A DNA stretch of 64,000 nucleotides from Lichenostomus cassidix (taxonomy: Eukaryota > Chordata > Aves > Passeriformes > Meliphagidae), in the NCBI GenBank assembly GCA_008360975.2, contig CM039182.1, positions 81,995,405 to 82,059,404 on the forward strand, written 5' to 3'. This document shows positions 1 to 14,800 of this stretch, in pieces. Below the pieces are notes generated by a model, which saw only the letters and a list, made by a program, of their open reading frames with translations, searched no databases and was not told the DNA's origin. The position numbers and the translations under genes were made by a program. How positions within the stretch are numbered: the stretch's first letter is position 1; each line of letters starts with the position of its first letter.

Positions 1-2648
1 ACAGGAATAACACTAATAGCTTTTCTGTAATCTAGTGCTTTCTTGCCTGTTAACAGGCTCCCTGCAATATCTTCTTAATGCCATTTTTTACCCACCAATA
101 TTAATCAGCTATTAGATTAATGCTGATTAATATTTTCTAGAACATGAACGTTAATTGATGGTTAGAGTGCACCTCAATTTGACACAGCACGTATCTTTTT
201 TGGGGAAAAAGGAATTGCCCTCCCATGTAAATATGTTCTGTTGGTCAGGAATGATAATTTGAGAATGCATTAAATTCTCCTTTTAAATTTTTTTTTGTCT
301 TTAATGTTCTCCACTTTAAAAATTACTGTGTATTTTTCCCTATTAAACATCAGAATCAGTTATCCATTATTTCCTGGATCATTATACTACTCCTTCTTGA
401 GCAGATTTTTCTGCTTTTCGAATAGTGCTATCTAAATTTGCTAGGCTTCTGAAAAACTGTTTGGTCAAATCAACAGTTTTGCTATTATCCCCCTGATTCT
501 GTCAATTTCAGGACAATAAAGACTTTGTTCTGTTTATGTTTTTTCTCAGAATTAGGAATATCTAATTCTCTGAATTTGTTTCCTTTAGTCCTTTGGTTGC
601 ATCAAATTTTGAATTATCTTTCACGTCCTTGTAGTTTTCCAGGAAAATTGTATTTTTTTTCTCTTTCCTTCTCTAATGTAATAATTCTGAATGTATTTTA
701 GTTTTATGTGCAAGCTGTAGCCCAGTATGGCTTTTAAGTTTCTTCTTTTGAGTAGCTGGTATTTCTATTCCATGTGAATTTTTGATTGATAATATTTTTT
801 TAGGCATACAACTGTTCAGTTAGGTCAGAAGCTCCTATGCTATGAGGTTTTTGCCTTCATTTGAAATTCCCAATAACCCTTAAATCTTCCATACCAGTCT
901 TTCTCTTCCATGAATTTGTTACAGTGACTTGCTTGACTGATTTCTTTGTTTGTAGGAAGTTGGTTGTTGGGATTCATCAGTCTTGATTACAGCCCTACAT
1001 TATACAGTTTAAACTAGAACAACTGGATCAAAGATAACTTTTTTTGGTGACATCCATCCTATATATTTCCCATACTTTATCAAAGCCAAATTTTAAGAAA
1101 CATATCTTTTTGAGTCAGTGGATATTTAGTTGAAAGACAGTAAGTAGATTCAGCCTGTTAGTGGCAGCTCACTCCATAAATATTCATTATTTGAATTTCA
1201 AGTTATTTTGATTGGAACTGGAATTAATTAGCAAGTTTGTGCTCTTTGACTGAAATAAGCCTCATTTATCCATCTAGTGCAAATAGTCACTAATAAAGAT
1301 TCATAACCAATTTTATACAGCATTGTGCATAAATAAAATTTATTTCTCCAGTGAAGTCCATGCCAGCAGATTCATTCAAGGCTTGTAGATGATTGTATTA
1401 TGAAATATGGGTATTATTTATTTACTATGCCCTATGCTGAAACTGTATTCTAAAAGTAAGATTTTGGGAGCAGCTAACACTGAGTTTGAAATGGCACTTA
1501 CTAATATTCCTCCTGGATTACTAAAGAAACACCTGGCACTTCAGTAAATGCATTGATCAGGATAAACTGTTTCTAACAGCGCAATTTCTAAACTGTCTGT
1601 GATTATGTCTTTATGTAAAGTGCTGTGCTACTTTGAAAATTGACTCTTCTGTTTGGAAAAAAATTCCAACGATAAAATGCTAATTTTTTTCAATGCAGGA
1701 TGTGTGTGTTTGACATATCAGAGTGTTTTTTCTATTTGCCAGTTGTGGAGTCTTCAAATGATGTCTGAGAATCTAGTTATGCCTTTCTTGAGAAGCATCT
1801 GCAATAGCAATGAGTATCAGACGAGCCAGTGCACCCTCCAGTTGTACCACAGGAGCACAATGCCTTGCAGTTGTATCCTCTTAGTGCTGTGCACCTGTAC
1901 AGCCTTCCATGAGTTATCACTTACAATCGAGCACATTATTTGAAAAGTGGAGCTGCACAGAAGATGAGACTATTGTTGTTCTTCTTTCTTTTTGAATGTA
2001 GTGAATGATGGTGCTTAAGACACAAAAGCAGTCAGATTGCTCTCTCTCCTCGTTAGAAGTATGCTAGTCATGCTAGCATTTATTATTGCCATTTGCTTAT
2101 GACTCAAGATGTGCAAAAACTATAAACACATTTAACAAGTTAAAAGATGTACTTGGAAATTTGGCTTTTAAGGCATGCGCATGTGAATATTATGTTTTTC
2201 TTGTTAGTAAATGTCTTCCCAGCAAACATTCATAGCAAAATAGTTTTGGTTGTTTCTGCTGCTTTTGTGACACAGAAATAATCTACCAAAAGATCACAGT
2301 TTGTGAAAAATGTCATTTGACTCATGGTATCTATAGTCCAGTTGTCTTGATGTTTTCATTCCTCTTCTGCCTAACTGCTACATTGTATTTTTCAAAGTTC
2401 ATGGTAGTACCTTGTACTACTGTCTTTCACTGAGTATTCTGACAACTAAAACTACTTTACCTTCCCTCATAACGATGGTAATCAGAAGAACAGAAATGAG
2501 CACAGCAGGTCCTCATCCGTATAGGTTGTTTCAACAGCCTAATTTTGTCAATCTCCTTAGATGTCAATATTGACAGAACACCAGGGCTAATCCCTGAAGC
2601 TACTTCAAGCAACTTCGATTCATCCTTATTTTTGTTCATTTGTTCCAG
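1..2648. other. Upstream intronic sequence of ABCA13
   Basis: AT-rich non-coding sequence before the first confident exon. It presumably belongs to an upstream ABCA13 intron, because the exon at 2649 opens in phase 0 behind a clear acceptor and has no start codon. One open stretch (about 1743-1943) with a good acceptor is discussed as a weak exon candidate. Nothing else is recognisable. Confidence 0.6.
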
Positions 2649-2826
2649 TTTTTTCATGGTGGGCAGTTCAGGAGTTCATCTGCTGGATCCCTGGAGTCCA
2701 TAATCAAGGCAGTGTGTAAAGAGGAATCTTCATTTTTCAGCAATGCAAACCTGTTCATAGACATGCCCAGAATCATGGGACTTTTGGAGGATGATATGGC
2801 AAAATATGGCATTCCTGAAGACTCAA
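2649..2826 (+). CDS. ABCA13: ABCA13 exon 1 of window: late ECD1
   Basis: 178 nt between acceptor tttgttccag and donor gtaagg; phase 0 in, 1 out. It encodes a soluble segment containing [20 protein letters not shown] and ending GIPEDS/T, part of the extracellular loop before the first transmembrane group. The next exon completes the codon as Thr, giving ...[13 protein letters not shown], which matches what I recall of mammalian ABCA13. The start is set by the acceptor; the frame stays open only a few codons upstream of it. Confidence 0.87.
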
Positions 2827-5800
2827 GTAAGGAAAAATACGAATCACAAGTTGCAGTATGCATTCAGAGTTAAGAGAAATTTTTCCCACTTAAATGGAAA
2901 TGTTTATATGCCCACTGACATCTCAGTTGACACTATCATCTTTGAGCACAAGGTGTTGATCAATAAAAGTTTAGTGGCTAAGAGGTAATTGTGGTTGAGA
3001 CAGAAATGATTCTGTTTTTTCTATCTTTGCAAATGCTAAATTAGAGTAGTCCTGCCTTTGAGACATTTTTATTAACATTTTTACAGCACTTGGTATTAAA
3101 AATATATCTTTGAGATACAAGATTGAGAATGTACTGCTGCTTGCCTTTCTTCTGTGAACACAAAACTATGGTATTATTGAGCAGTAAAATTTGCAAACCT
3201 TCTGGATAGAATGAGGTTTTTAATGGTTGATATTCGTATTCTGTTTGTCAAGTGCTCAGAAAAATCCCTTAGCTCTCATATAATTTCACCTTTGCTCTCT
3301 TTCCTCAATACACATTTGACTTACCCTGATTAATTTTAATATTGTTAATAACATTGTTAGTGCCACAGGTGGCCCTGTGCAAAAGAAGAATACAGTGATA
3401 GTGTGTCACTAGGGGAGCCTCTGTCATCTATTGGTTTCTACAGCCAGAAACTGCTCCTGGCTTGGCTGGGACCCTTGGGAAGGAGCCAGAGCTCTGCCTT
3501 GGCCTTCTCATGTGTGTGGGATGTAGTGGTAAGCAGGCAGCTCTGCTTTCCTGCTGGAAGAATGAAGTCAGCAGGATGTCTGAATAGACAGATTGTATGG
3601 AACCTATTCTCTTTAAAATCTGTTTAGGCCAGAAGCACTATTTCTTGATTTTTTTTTTTTTTTTTTAAACTCTGGTGTGCTGTGAGACCATTTACCACAG
3701 GACTCTGAAATATTTAAGGCATCAGTTAGTTCCAGCATTCCCATGAGTGAATTAATACTGTTGCCCATATTTTACAAATTTGTATACGGGGCAATGGAAA
3801 ATGAAAAAAAAAAAATTGAGGCCACAGAAACTTGATTCATGCTCTTTCACAGTGATTAATTTGTATGTATTTTGTGTATACCAAACACTTCCTAATGATT
3901 TTCTGAAGACCACATCAAACTCAGATTAACAAGTCTTCTGTGTCCTTAGCCTATTGACATTTCTGACTGGCCAATGTTTAGCCTCTTAATTTTTTGCTAT
4001 TGTTTAGCAATGATTGTGTTTACTAATGATTGTTTCATTCAAGAAAGTAAAGATTTGGACAAAGAGCTGGCCTTTCCTAATGAATAATTTCTGACACTTC
4101 TTTCCTTGACTTTTGTCAGGAGTTTAAATGTTTTTGGCCTAGTTTTCCATTATGTAAAAATATTTGTCTTCCTTGAGGAATTAATGACATTATTTGATAT
4201 TTCTTCACATCACTCAAAATGGGATATTTTGAAACCACTCATAATAAATAATAAAACCCCTCAAAAACATGAATTTGGCATAAAAATCTAAATGTTCCCC
4301 ATAGAAAAATTATTGCCTTTACATGAGTACAGATGCAGTGAGTGGGATATCTTGAAAACTATTCCTTAGATCCTAGTTCTGAAAGACATAAACCCTAATG
4401 TATTAATAGTCCCATGTGATGTAGGAATGTATTTTGTTATTAAGGAAGGGAAAAGATGATTAGATTTTTCAACTCAAGAAGTGTTATGACAATGTTTTTG
4501 TCTGTCTTTTTATTAGGTTCCTATAAGACGATACAAATAGAAAAGTCTGTATTTGTGAACGATTTTGTATATTCCTGTCTTTTTAATATGGGAATCTTAT
4601 ATAGGATTTCTTATCTAGGAATCCAAAGCTGTAGAACAATGGAAGGGGTGGAAGGAGATATTTTTTCTTTTGAGGTGACTCTTCCATCTGAATTCCCTTT
4701 TGTGGGCAGAGGTTTTGCATATGTGCTTCTGCTCCAAAATGCACCAATGTAACTTTTAGGGCAGATGGGATTCACAGGCTGCTTTTCAGAAATGTGAGGA
4801 GTTGTTTGGATTCTGATTTTTTTTTTTTTTTTCCTATTAAATGTTTAGAGTTCTTCATCCTCAACACTGTCATAAACTGTGGTTAAACAATTTCTATAGT
4901 GGCCTGTAGTGATTGCTTAGTGGCAGTTGGATGGTGTTACTAAAACACTGCTAACAGGAGTTGGCATGGTGCTGTGGTAGACTAAAATAAGACTCAAGTT
5001 TTTCTTTGAATTAAAAAAAATCCAATCTCACCTGTGTTGTCCATCTTAAACTCGTGTCTGTCTTTGTTTTTGCAGCTCCTTTTTGCTTGAAACTTTATCA
5101 GGAGATTTTGCAGGCTCCAAATGGGGCTTTGCTGTGGACTTTCCTGAAACCTTTATTACATGGGAAGATACTGTACAATTCAAACATCAACATGATTGAC
5201 CTCGTGATGGAGAAGGTGAGTATCAAAAAGCCCCACTATTTCTGTGTATTGATTTTGTCTTTGTGCTTTGTTTTAAAGGTGTACTTCTTTCAGGGTAGGC
5301 AGAAGCAACTGGATAATTGCCTTTCAGAAAAATAGATCCAACCTGCCCCCTGAGGTCTTACCTGTTTCCCACTTTAAACTTAATACTTGTCTTAACTTTT
5401 ATCATCCTTGTTACAGTGGTTCCAACTCAGTGCGAAAAGCAGAGTTTTGCTCAAAGTCCTTTAAACTTGTGTAGAAAGATTAAAAAGAACACATTAGCAG
5501 AAGTGTCATATGAATCATGCTAATTTGAGGCATAGGGTACATGTATTCTAGGCAAGCTTTTGCCTTCAACATTTCTTATGATGGGAACTGTAATGGGGCA
5601 GCATAGCGACATGTGAGAAGGGGTGTCCCAGGGAAAAAAGCTTGTTCTTACAGAGTCACTGAGCTGAATGTAAGAAAAAAAATAAATTAAGAAATCTACA
5701 GTGCATCCTTCCTGATTGTTTCTAACACCGGTAGTTGAGTGTGTTGACCAGTGGTAACTGAGGAGTTGAGTAGTTGACCAGTGGTAACTGAGGTGCTGTA

Positions 5801-8800
5801 TGTGTGGATGTTGATGGTATTCAAGAGTTTTACTGTCTCTGCAGTTCTGCTATGGTTGGTGTTCTATCCTGAGTGTGATTATCGACAATGACATGTTTCT
5901 TCATGCCTAGCTTAGAGGCAGTTCTGTAAGAGAAGGGTTGATGACTTGTTTCAAGTACACATTAGATATCTAGAAGTGCAAATTTTGCATTGAATTTCTA
6001 AATACATGGCTTTTACCCTGCAATGTTAGTTATTGTGAGAATGACAATTTGGACTAATCTAAAATTGGGGGAAAAAAATGTTGCTTGTAAGTGGTACACA
6101 AGAAGACCATAGTTACTTCAAATATAATGATAACTATATTCTCTGTTAATGGAGAACTTTATGATATTCTGACCTGTGTGCTAAAAAGATAGTAAGAAAT
6201 CTAACCCAAAAAGCCAATTCTAGACAGCAGATACTAGGCAACATTGTAGTTTCTGTTCTGAATTTGAACAAATATTGAGAAATTTCATATTTTGCAGTTA
6301 AATAACTTAATTTGGGGAACAGGCTATCTCCTTGGAGTTCAGTATAATTAATTTAAAAATTTTTTGTCAGTTAAAAATGAAGCTGCTCCTGATGTTTACA
6401 GATGGAAACTCTATAAAAATGAATTGTAAGAAATTATAAATATTATATATCTTCTTGAAATTATATTCTATGATGCCATGACATTTAGAATATGGCACCT
6501 AAAACATTTTCACATTAGTTTGCAAATTAATATGCCAAACTTCCATTGTTAAAAGCAACTGTAAGAAAGATCAATATCTTCACATACAGTGTATTCCCCC
6601 ATAGACCTTTTAGTGAAATCTGGACTGAATAGTACAGTTCAGAAAGAAGTTTGCTTGTGGGTTGGTTTTTTTGTTTGTTGGTTGATTGGTTGTTTTTTTG
6701 GGGTGGGGTTTAATGCACTAGAACAATACAAAGATTCCAGTAGATGCCTCTAACACAAGGTCTCATTCTCATTATATATTCTTAGGTTCACAAAAGTTCC
6801 AACAGTTTATTCAGAAATCTGTGTAAATACACTCATGCCCCTTTCCCTAATCCTGTAAATCTAACAAGCAGTTATGAATTGGTATCTGTTTATGCGTATA
6901 TATGAAACTAGTGGGAAGTTTACTTCTTTGGTTTTATTACAGAAATCGTTCAGCTGTTGCTTAAACAGAAACAAAATTTAAAAGTAAAATATGATCCTCG
7001 GCATCTCAAAGATAGCTCCTAACCCCCAACCCTGCTGACCTTACAAGCCTAATCTCCTACTTAAATTGGAGCAGTTCTAGCTGTCTTTAGACAGTGTGGC
7101 CATATGTCATCTGTGTACTAAAAGAAAAAAGTAGACAATTACAGAGTCAAAGAACACTGATGTTCATATACTCTGCCATATTCTCTAAGTTTTCTACATG
7201 GACTGTTTAGTTTTGAGACTGTGTAATTGAGCATTCTTTGCTGAATTGTGAGGTTGCTGGGTTTTAGTTTCAGAGAAGTCAGCAATTCTACTGTGTAGAA
7301 CAATGGTGACAGTCACAGAGACAGGCTGTGGTGTTGACTGACAGTAAAAGGGTTCAGTGCCAACTGGCATCCAGGAGGTCAAAGGCGACATGTGATGTTT
7401 TGATTTTTGCTTTCACAACTACATTTTTTGCCACTGATATACTGATCTTATGGAAGATTTCAGAAGATTCTCATAGTTGGTCTTATATTCAATCATGTTG
7501 GAAGAACTTTCTGATATTTCCAAGAACTTTGGGGTCCAGCTTGTGGCTGTATATTTTCCACTTGCTTCTTGGGTTATATGAGCTCCTAGTACTTTTTGTG
7601 CCTGTGGTGAGTTGTTCTGCATCAACCACTTCACTTGCTTGTCCTTCCACTTTCAAACAGCAGCACCTTCTATTTTAAAATTCCATGTTTTTATGTCCCA
7701 GCTGTATTTATTTATATTCTCTATATACTACTGCTCTTTATTGTAATTTATTAGTATACAAAAAATTAAAACTTGCTTAGAATCCAGAATTATTAGTCTG
7801 CAATCCTCTGGTTCCCTTAGCATCATTATAAATAGCTTTGCATTTATTTTCCACTTCCCTCATAACAAGGGAATTTTAATCAGGAGGTTACACTACAGTG
7901 AGTAGTTCAGCTATTTAATCCTTGTGTGCTTTTAAAATTATTGGCTGGACATTATCTTTTCCTGGAAACTGTTTATTTTGAATTTTGTTAAGTTGTATGA
8001 CTTTATTTTTTACTGCGTCTTTGATTATAGACAGATTCTCCAAAGTGTTCTGCATGTGGAAGGCTTCTGACACAGGAACTTCTCAAATGCCTACTACCAT
8101 GAATGAAAAAGCAAAACCACTTTTAAACTAACTCCTCCTTTTGTGATATTTTTTCTAGGGTTTGTTTGTTTTTTTTTTTTTTTTCTTTATTGGATGTAAC
8201 CTTCCTTTGAAAGGAAGTTTTCTAGTGGCTTCCTGGTTTGTTGTGTGTGTGCATACGTGGTCTTTCTCAAATCTGTTTATAATAGGCAGTTGGTATTTAT
8301 TCAGTTTCCTGATTTCATAGGGTTTCCTCTATGCTGCCTTAGACCCTGTACCTTCTGCATACAACTTACCACTTTGCTGCTTTTAATTTCTTTCAAATAA
8401 GTGCCTACATTATAGAAAGCTCATCTTTTCCAAAAATCCACGCTGCTGTAGTAATTTGGGATTTTTATTTTTTGTAAAAGGAGGTTGAATACAAGCACGT
8501 TACAATTACTGTAGCTCTTTGAAAGCAATTTCAGCACAAAAATTATTCCTTCGTGCTGTTCAGAATCAAGTCAAGAAGCCCTAAACTCTACTGAGCCCAG
8601 ACCTTACAAGCTGCTTGATATAATAGTTTCTAGTGGTGTCTGAAAGTTTGATTTCCTTGTGTTCTGATGACCTTTGCTTGCTCTGTCCAAGGGAGAGACC
8701 AATCTCCCAGACTAGCTGTTTGCCAACCCTGCAGCCTTCCTGGTCTCCTTCATCTTGTCACCATTTTGCCTGGTCTGCAGATTCAATCCATAAGGTTTCT

Positions 8801-11800
8801 GTGTTGCTTCTTAGCAGAACTTCTTTAGTCTACTTGACAGCAGATTTAGTTTAACATTTAGGATAATTTTCTCTTTGATCCTAATGAATGATCACTCTTT
8901 GAAGTGGAATAGGGATTTTCTTAGAAGTTAAATGTATAATGTTTTTCAGGGAAACACAATTACATGGAAGGTCTCTTTGGGGCCGTCTCTGTTACAAAGA
9001 GGAAGAAAGAACCACAACAAATTGTTTTCTCATGTTGTGCTAAGAGTGGGATTTTGAAAAAGGCACTTAAAATACTATGGCAGAACTTGTATACTTTCAA
9101 TAGGAATTATTGCAAATAGCGTAGTTCCAAATTGGAGTTTACAACTCACTGCAGACACTCTTTGTTGAAAAATGTCACAATTTTTACCATAACAACCAGG
9201 CTGGATTGTTCTTAAAAGCACTTCTGTGACTTATAACACCAATTTAAACAAAAGATACTGCAATATTTTCTATTATTGAGTATACTTGTGATCTGTTTAA
9301 AACAGGCTAGAAAAAAAATTGCTGGTTGTTTACTAAGAGAGAAATTGTAACCTGTGTTTGACTGGGACAGAAAATATTTTGCTTTACTCAAGTCTTTCCC
9401 TGTGAGAGTATTTTGAAACTGATTGATTGATCAGTTGAATTTATTGTCCAAACTGTGCTTCCAAGTTTCATTTTTATTATGTGTTCAGTCAAAGTAGTTT
9501 GAATAAAAGACCCACAAATTCAAAAGCTTTCTTTTCAATATGTCCTAACTCTATGTCTTTTTCTGTCTTTCTGAAGCACTCCCATGATACTCTGTATGAA
9601 AGAGACACTATAAAAGAAAGAAGTCTTTATGGTACTTCAGGTGGGAAATATACAGAGCACAGGAATACTTTGATTTGATTGGTATTGAAAAAAATACTTT
9701 TAATTTCTTAAGTAAAAAAAGAAAACATGTATGTTTTTACTGCTATCAAAACAAAATGGAAAGGAGTTGCAGAAGATGTAAAGTATGAAGTTTTTTCTGT
9801 TTCTTAAGATTTACTGTGCATGTTTTTTCTTCATTTGTTTCCATGTATTCTTTTTCCCAGGCTAATTTCACTTTTAGTTTTGTGGAGAACTTGAAGACTT
9901 ATTCTGAGACATGGCTTAGGATGTCTGAGGTTTTCAAAACTAGTAGAAATGTTCTCACAGTCTCCCGACTGCAGGTTGGTGAACTGTGGGAGATCTTTCT
10001 ATTTTCCAAATTTTTGCTGTGTGATCTAGACTGTATTTCTATAAAAACCACCCATATATCTGACATCAGGTTTAAAAAGGACTGAAAAAGAGGCAGATTA
10101 GATTTAGGTTATGAACTAGCTGAGAAACTTCTGACATGAAAATACTTAAACACTATGTTGCCTCACTATCCCCAGTACCACTCTGGTATCCCTGAACAAT
10201 AGGGGAAATAAAATGGTTTTGGATCTTGCTTGTTCATTACTCATGCTCGCCAGCAAAACGTGAAACTGACATAAAAAAACTGATGAGGGAAATATTGACT
10301 ATAAAGGAAGAAAGGGGTTCTTGTCACTGGGTTTTTTTCCGTTCTATATATTTGTGTCTTCCCCTTTCACCTCTCCTAAATCCCTTCCCCATACCCCTGC
10401 CATTTCTTTGAAATGTGTTGTGACAACCTGTTGAGAGGGGAAGACTGAAGACGTGGAGAGACTAAATGACTTCTCCAGTGTTATGCAGGACATCTTGATA
10501 ATGAAATTGAACACTAATGCATATGTATATTTTGTATTTCCTTTGTTTATTTATTTTCCTTTTGTATTTAGAGAAGATAAACCTGATGTAACATCTATCA
10601 CTTTTCATTTTAGGAAGCACTGCAAAACAATTTCGTAAAGCATTTCATAGAAAGTAATTTGGATATCAACATGGAAAAACTCCTTAAAGAAATGCAAGCA
10701 TATGGTACGTACATAAAAGTACATGTAGTGATTAGCCTTGTTAGACTTCAACTTAGAACTACATTTAGTTGAAATCAAATGTTTTACCTACTTTGGTGAT
10801 ACTTAAGTAATAAGAGACTTTAACCTCTTGAGTTAGTCTCAAATGTTTCTAATTGTCTTCTTTGTTTTGAGTGACTAGATAATTTTTATTTCAAATATTG
10901 AAACAATTTTGGTGGCAAATCAGAAGAGGCAAAATGTCATCAGAGTATCACAAACATAAAATCTGTACTTAAAAGGAGTGAAAGGAGATGTAAACCTAGT
11001 AGCCACAGTTTCATTAGATAGAAGTGTATTTTTGTAGTAAATTTTAAAGGAAATAAATAGAAAATGAGACTGGATACTGTGTGTTTGATCTAAAACTCCT
11101 TTTTTTTTTTTTTTTTTTTTCTCTGTTTATTGAGAATCAGTTGCATGTGATGTCCTCAAGCCTCAGATAAGCCTGAGAGAAGGTTATAGCCAGGGAGCTA
11201 CATTGTCAATAGGAAGCAACCAGGGTCAGTCCTGGCTCTGGGATAACCCAGTGGGGCAATGGGCATGAGGCTGAGGGCAGAACCATCACCCTGTGGAAAG
11301 CAGTGTGGGCCCAGGTCCATGCCCAGGGGTACAACTTCATGTGAAGTGGTGGGAAAGGAGTGGCCCTGATTAATTTGTCTGCAGCGGGCTTCCAGCAGCC
11401 TCCCCCTGGGTCAGAGCAATCCCTGGCTGCCCCCTTTCTGCATTGGTACTGAGCCCTGGCAGTCAAATAGAGAGCCTCCAGGTTAGATAGAAAGACCAAG
11501 GGGAATGGTTTTTGGGAATGGTTCCCAAGAAGAAAGGAAATTATTATTTTGTTTAATTTGGGATGTTGAAGGATTTAGGTAGGAGACGAGAAAGGATTAT
11601 GTTGTAAATTTAAGTTACTTAATGATTTTATAGAATTTGATAATTGAAAAAAAATTCAGTGTGTCCAGGTGTCAGTAAGGCAGGTGCATGATCATTAAAA
11701 TGCTTGCCAGCATGTGCCAGAAGTAAAAGTCTATACCAGAGCAGAGTCCAATGTAATTTAAGAAAAGTTCATGCTTTTGAGGATCAGAGAGAGAGAAAAG

Positions 11801-14800
11801 TGGGATTAAATGCAATAACAGACAGTGTGACATCAAAGACAAAGGGAGCCGGGTATTTCCCTGAGGAGGATTGTGGTAGAAAGGACAGATTTGTGTGGTT
11901 TCAGATCTGAGTGTTAGGATAATTATGAGCCAGACACAAATCTGTTCAAGTCACTTTCTGGAGGGGGACAGTGATGAGCTCTCAGGTACCCCCACAGAGG
12001 GACGTCGTGACTCTCATTTCTTTGAAAAAGTGGACTTTACGGAAATACAGGTTATTAAGTCTGATTTACAGTCAAAGAATTGAGACTACAGCTAAAACAT
12101 ATAAATGTACCTGAAGTACGGCTTTTGTTGGTTTTTAGTATCTGCCTCTAGGCAGGAGATGGACAAAATCCATGGACACCCCTGAGAGCTTGTAAATTAA
12201 TTGTGTTCTCAGTCTTAAGATGTACTACTGCCCTGAGCTGATGCAGTCATGGTGTGAGCTGGTGTGGCTTTTCTTTTGCAGACAGGTTGTGAGATCTATT
12301 TGAAATTGGCCTTGGTTTGAAGCCTTTGTTTGAAGACTAGGACTGGCTGTGTGCACTTGCACTGAGAAAAATGGCAAATGGCGTCTGGAATTCAAATTGG
12401 AAAGAGTTTGGGCTCTGTGTCCTCCTTAGGCAAGGGACTCAAATTTGCATCTGCTTTCTCTACAGATAATTTTCTCCACCAGTGAACTGCTGGCTAGCTT
12501 GGCTTAAGCATAGCTCACCCCTTGAGGTGAAGATGGATCATAATATAGTAAAAAACAAGGCCACAGAATCACAATGTTGCAACTATAGGATGGAGGAAAG
12601 AGCAAGACTCTTAAAATGCAGAGACTGCTGGAAATGTAGCTATCTCAATCTATTAGCTGAGTAATAGCTGGATTTTGTTTGTGTGCACTTAACACTGAGA
12701 ACTACATGATAGGTTATGGACAAACAATATTCCATTAAATAGATATCATGGTCTCTGGAATTATCAGATCCATCTTTACTGATGCAGACAACATCACAGA
12801 AATCTCTACCTGTATTTCTCAAGCATTAGCTTTGTAATAGAACTAAGGACATTTGATAATATGTAATAAATGGTTAATAGTTTGGTCAAGACAGAATATG
12901 ATTTGAGTGGCTTATGGAACTAGAATGTCCTTATTCTAAAGGAAAACAGTTGATAAAATTAATATTGTACAAAAACTGAGAATCAATATGGGCTATAGAT
13001 CACAAGAGAATTTATGCCTTTGTGAAACTCATCTGTCCAAAGTGCCAGAGCATTTACACTTTGATAATACGTCTTTGTATAGATTCACTTGGTCATTTCA
13101 CCTCTTGAAAAATAATACACACTCTTATTTTTATCTTAGTTTGTGTATTTTTGTTCATTTTATTAGTCCATAATCATGTGTAACTTAACTGTAAATCTGC
13201 TTTTGTCTGATTGTGGGGGTTTTTTTTTAATTTCATTAATTTTGCATCAGCTGTTTAGTCCTGTAGTTACCTTGCTTGCATCCAGTTAATGCCTTGAATA
13301 TATCTACAAATGTTACTGGTTTTACCACTTGCAATCTTTTTTTATTTTATCTAAAGTTCCAGTTTTCTAAAATCTGATTTTTGTGATTATGTCTTCTAAC
13401 CAAAGCAAATATTCCTTCTTTTATTACATCTACACACTCGTTCAGCTGACTTCTAATTACCCTCAAATACAGGGTGCTTGTGTTTGTATCTCTTTTTATT
13501 TCTCTACAATGCTATAAAAAGTGCTAACAGACTTAGTGATGTTATTCTCCCTGCTACTCCTGCTGTAAAGTGACATGGACAGAGTGGATAAACGTAGAAC
13601 TCTTCCAATGGCTCTATAAAATCATTGTGCTGCAAAACCTCGGACAGTTATCAATTTGTAAAACTTTAAGAGGGTTACTGTGTGATATTTACTGATGTGG
13701 AGCAAGGTAAATATTTAGCTGAGTGCTGAAAAGCTTGTGGTTTTCTTTTTAAGCCCTTTCTAAGATAGCTGTGTGTGGGCAAGGCAATTGTTTTCCTCTG
13801 TGTTTGCTTTGCAGCTTAGCAACTTACAATAATTTCCTACTGATCTCATATAAACCCTGTCCCACTACAACTTGTGAGCCCTTTGCTGGGTGCCGTTCTT
13901 ACAAACCTTCAGGAGACACTGGGAGGAAATGTTGCTGCAGGTTCCTCTTTTAAATTCTTTCTCGCTGAGTCTCACTCTTGTCCTTCTGTGATTTCTCCCA
14001 GATGGGAAGTTTTTCTTTCACTATCAAGGACTCTCCCTTACAGAGGGCTACATTTGACTCAATATGTAATAGCCAGGGTGATAAAAAACCCAAAACAAGC
14101 AGCTTTCCTTTGTGCTACCTCTCTGCTGCCCCCATTGTAATGAAATAGTTTTGTGTGTATTTAGAATGCAGCTATTTGTTTCCTGCCATGTCATCACTGA
14201 AAAATGTGCCACCACCCAAATCGGGTACCTAGAAACTTTCTTCTACTTCTGACCTAAATTTATTTATTCCTGTTTTATTCCAATTTATTCTTCCAGCAAC
14301 TTTTTATTTTTACTTAAATAGCACTACTACCCAATGGTTTTACATAAACCATTTATATTTCCTCTCAGTTACTTAACGATAGATTAAACAAGCTGAATAG
14401 AAGATGAGGGCTGACTTGGTTTTTAACAAAATATGAAGATAATAGTGAACACAGATTTGCCAAGTTTTTAATTCAAAATTGCCACATCTTTAAATGGAAA
14501 AAAACCAAGGTCATTCACTCTATAGATTTTGGTTTTAAAACTTTCACGTAGGTTGCATTTTTTCATATATGTGTTATTTCTACAACGGAGTACAGAAGTT
14601 CATGCTTATTGTGAAAGAAAATATTTTCTTCCAGAAAGATTTAGGTATTTAGGCCGCACTCCAAGCAGCAATATAGATGTTATTTCTTGTGCTAAAATAT
14701 TCAACAGTTTAACTCAAGAGAGAAGCTTTTTTTAGTTAATTATTGATTTCAAATTAACGTCTTGTGTGTGTATACATCACTGAATGATAGAATGTTTTCA

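Noticed and set aside
8161..8217. AATAAA (minus, 8186-8191) next to a 16-nt poly(A) on the minus strand, with a nearby palindrome; possible second retrocopy
   Set aside because: Only one base separates AATAAA from the A run, the adjoining sequence is AT-rich like the intron, and no insert body is visible.
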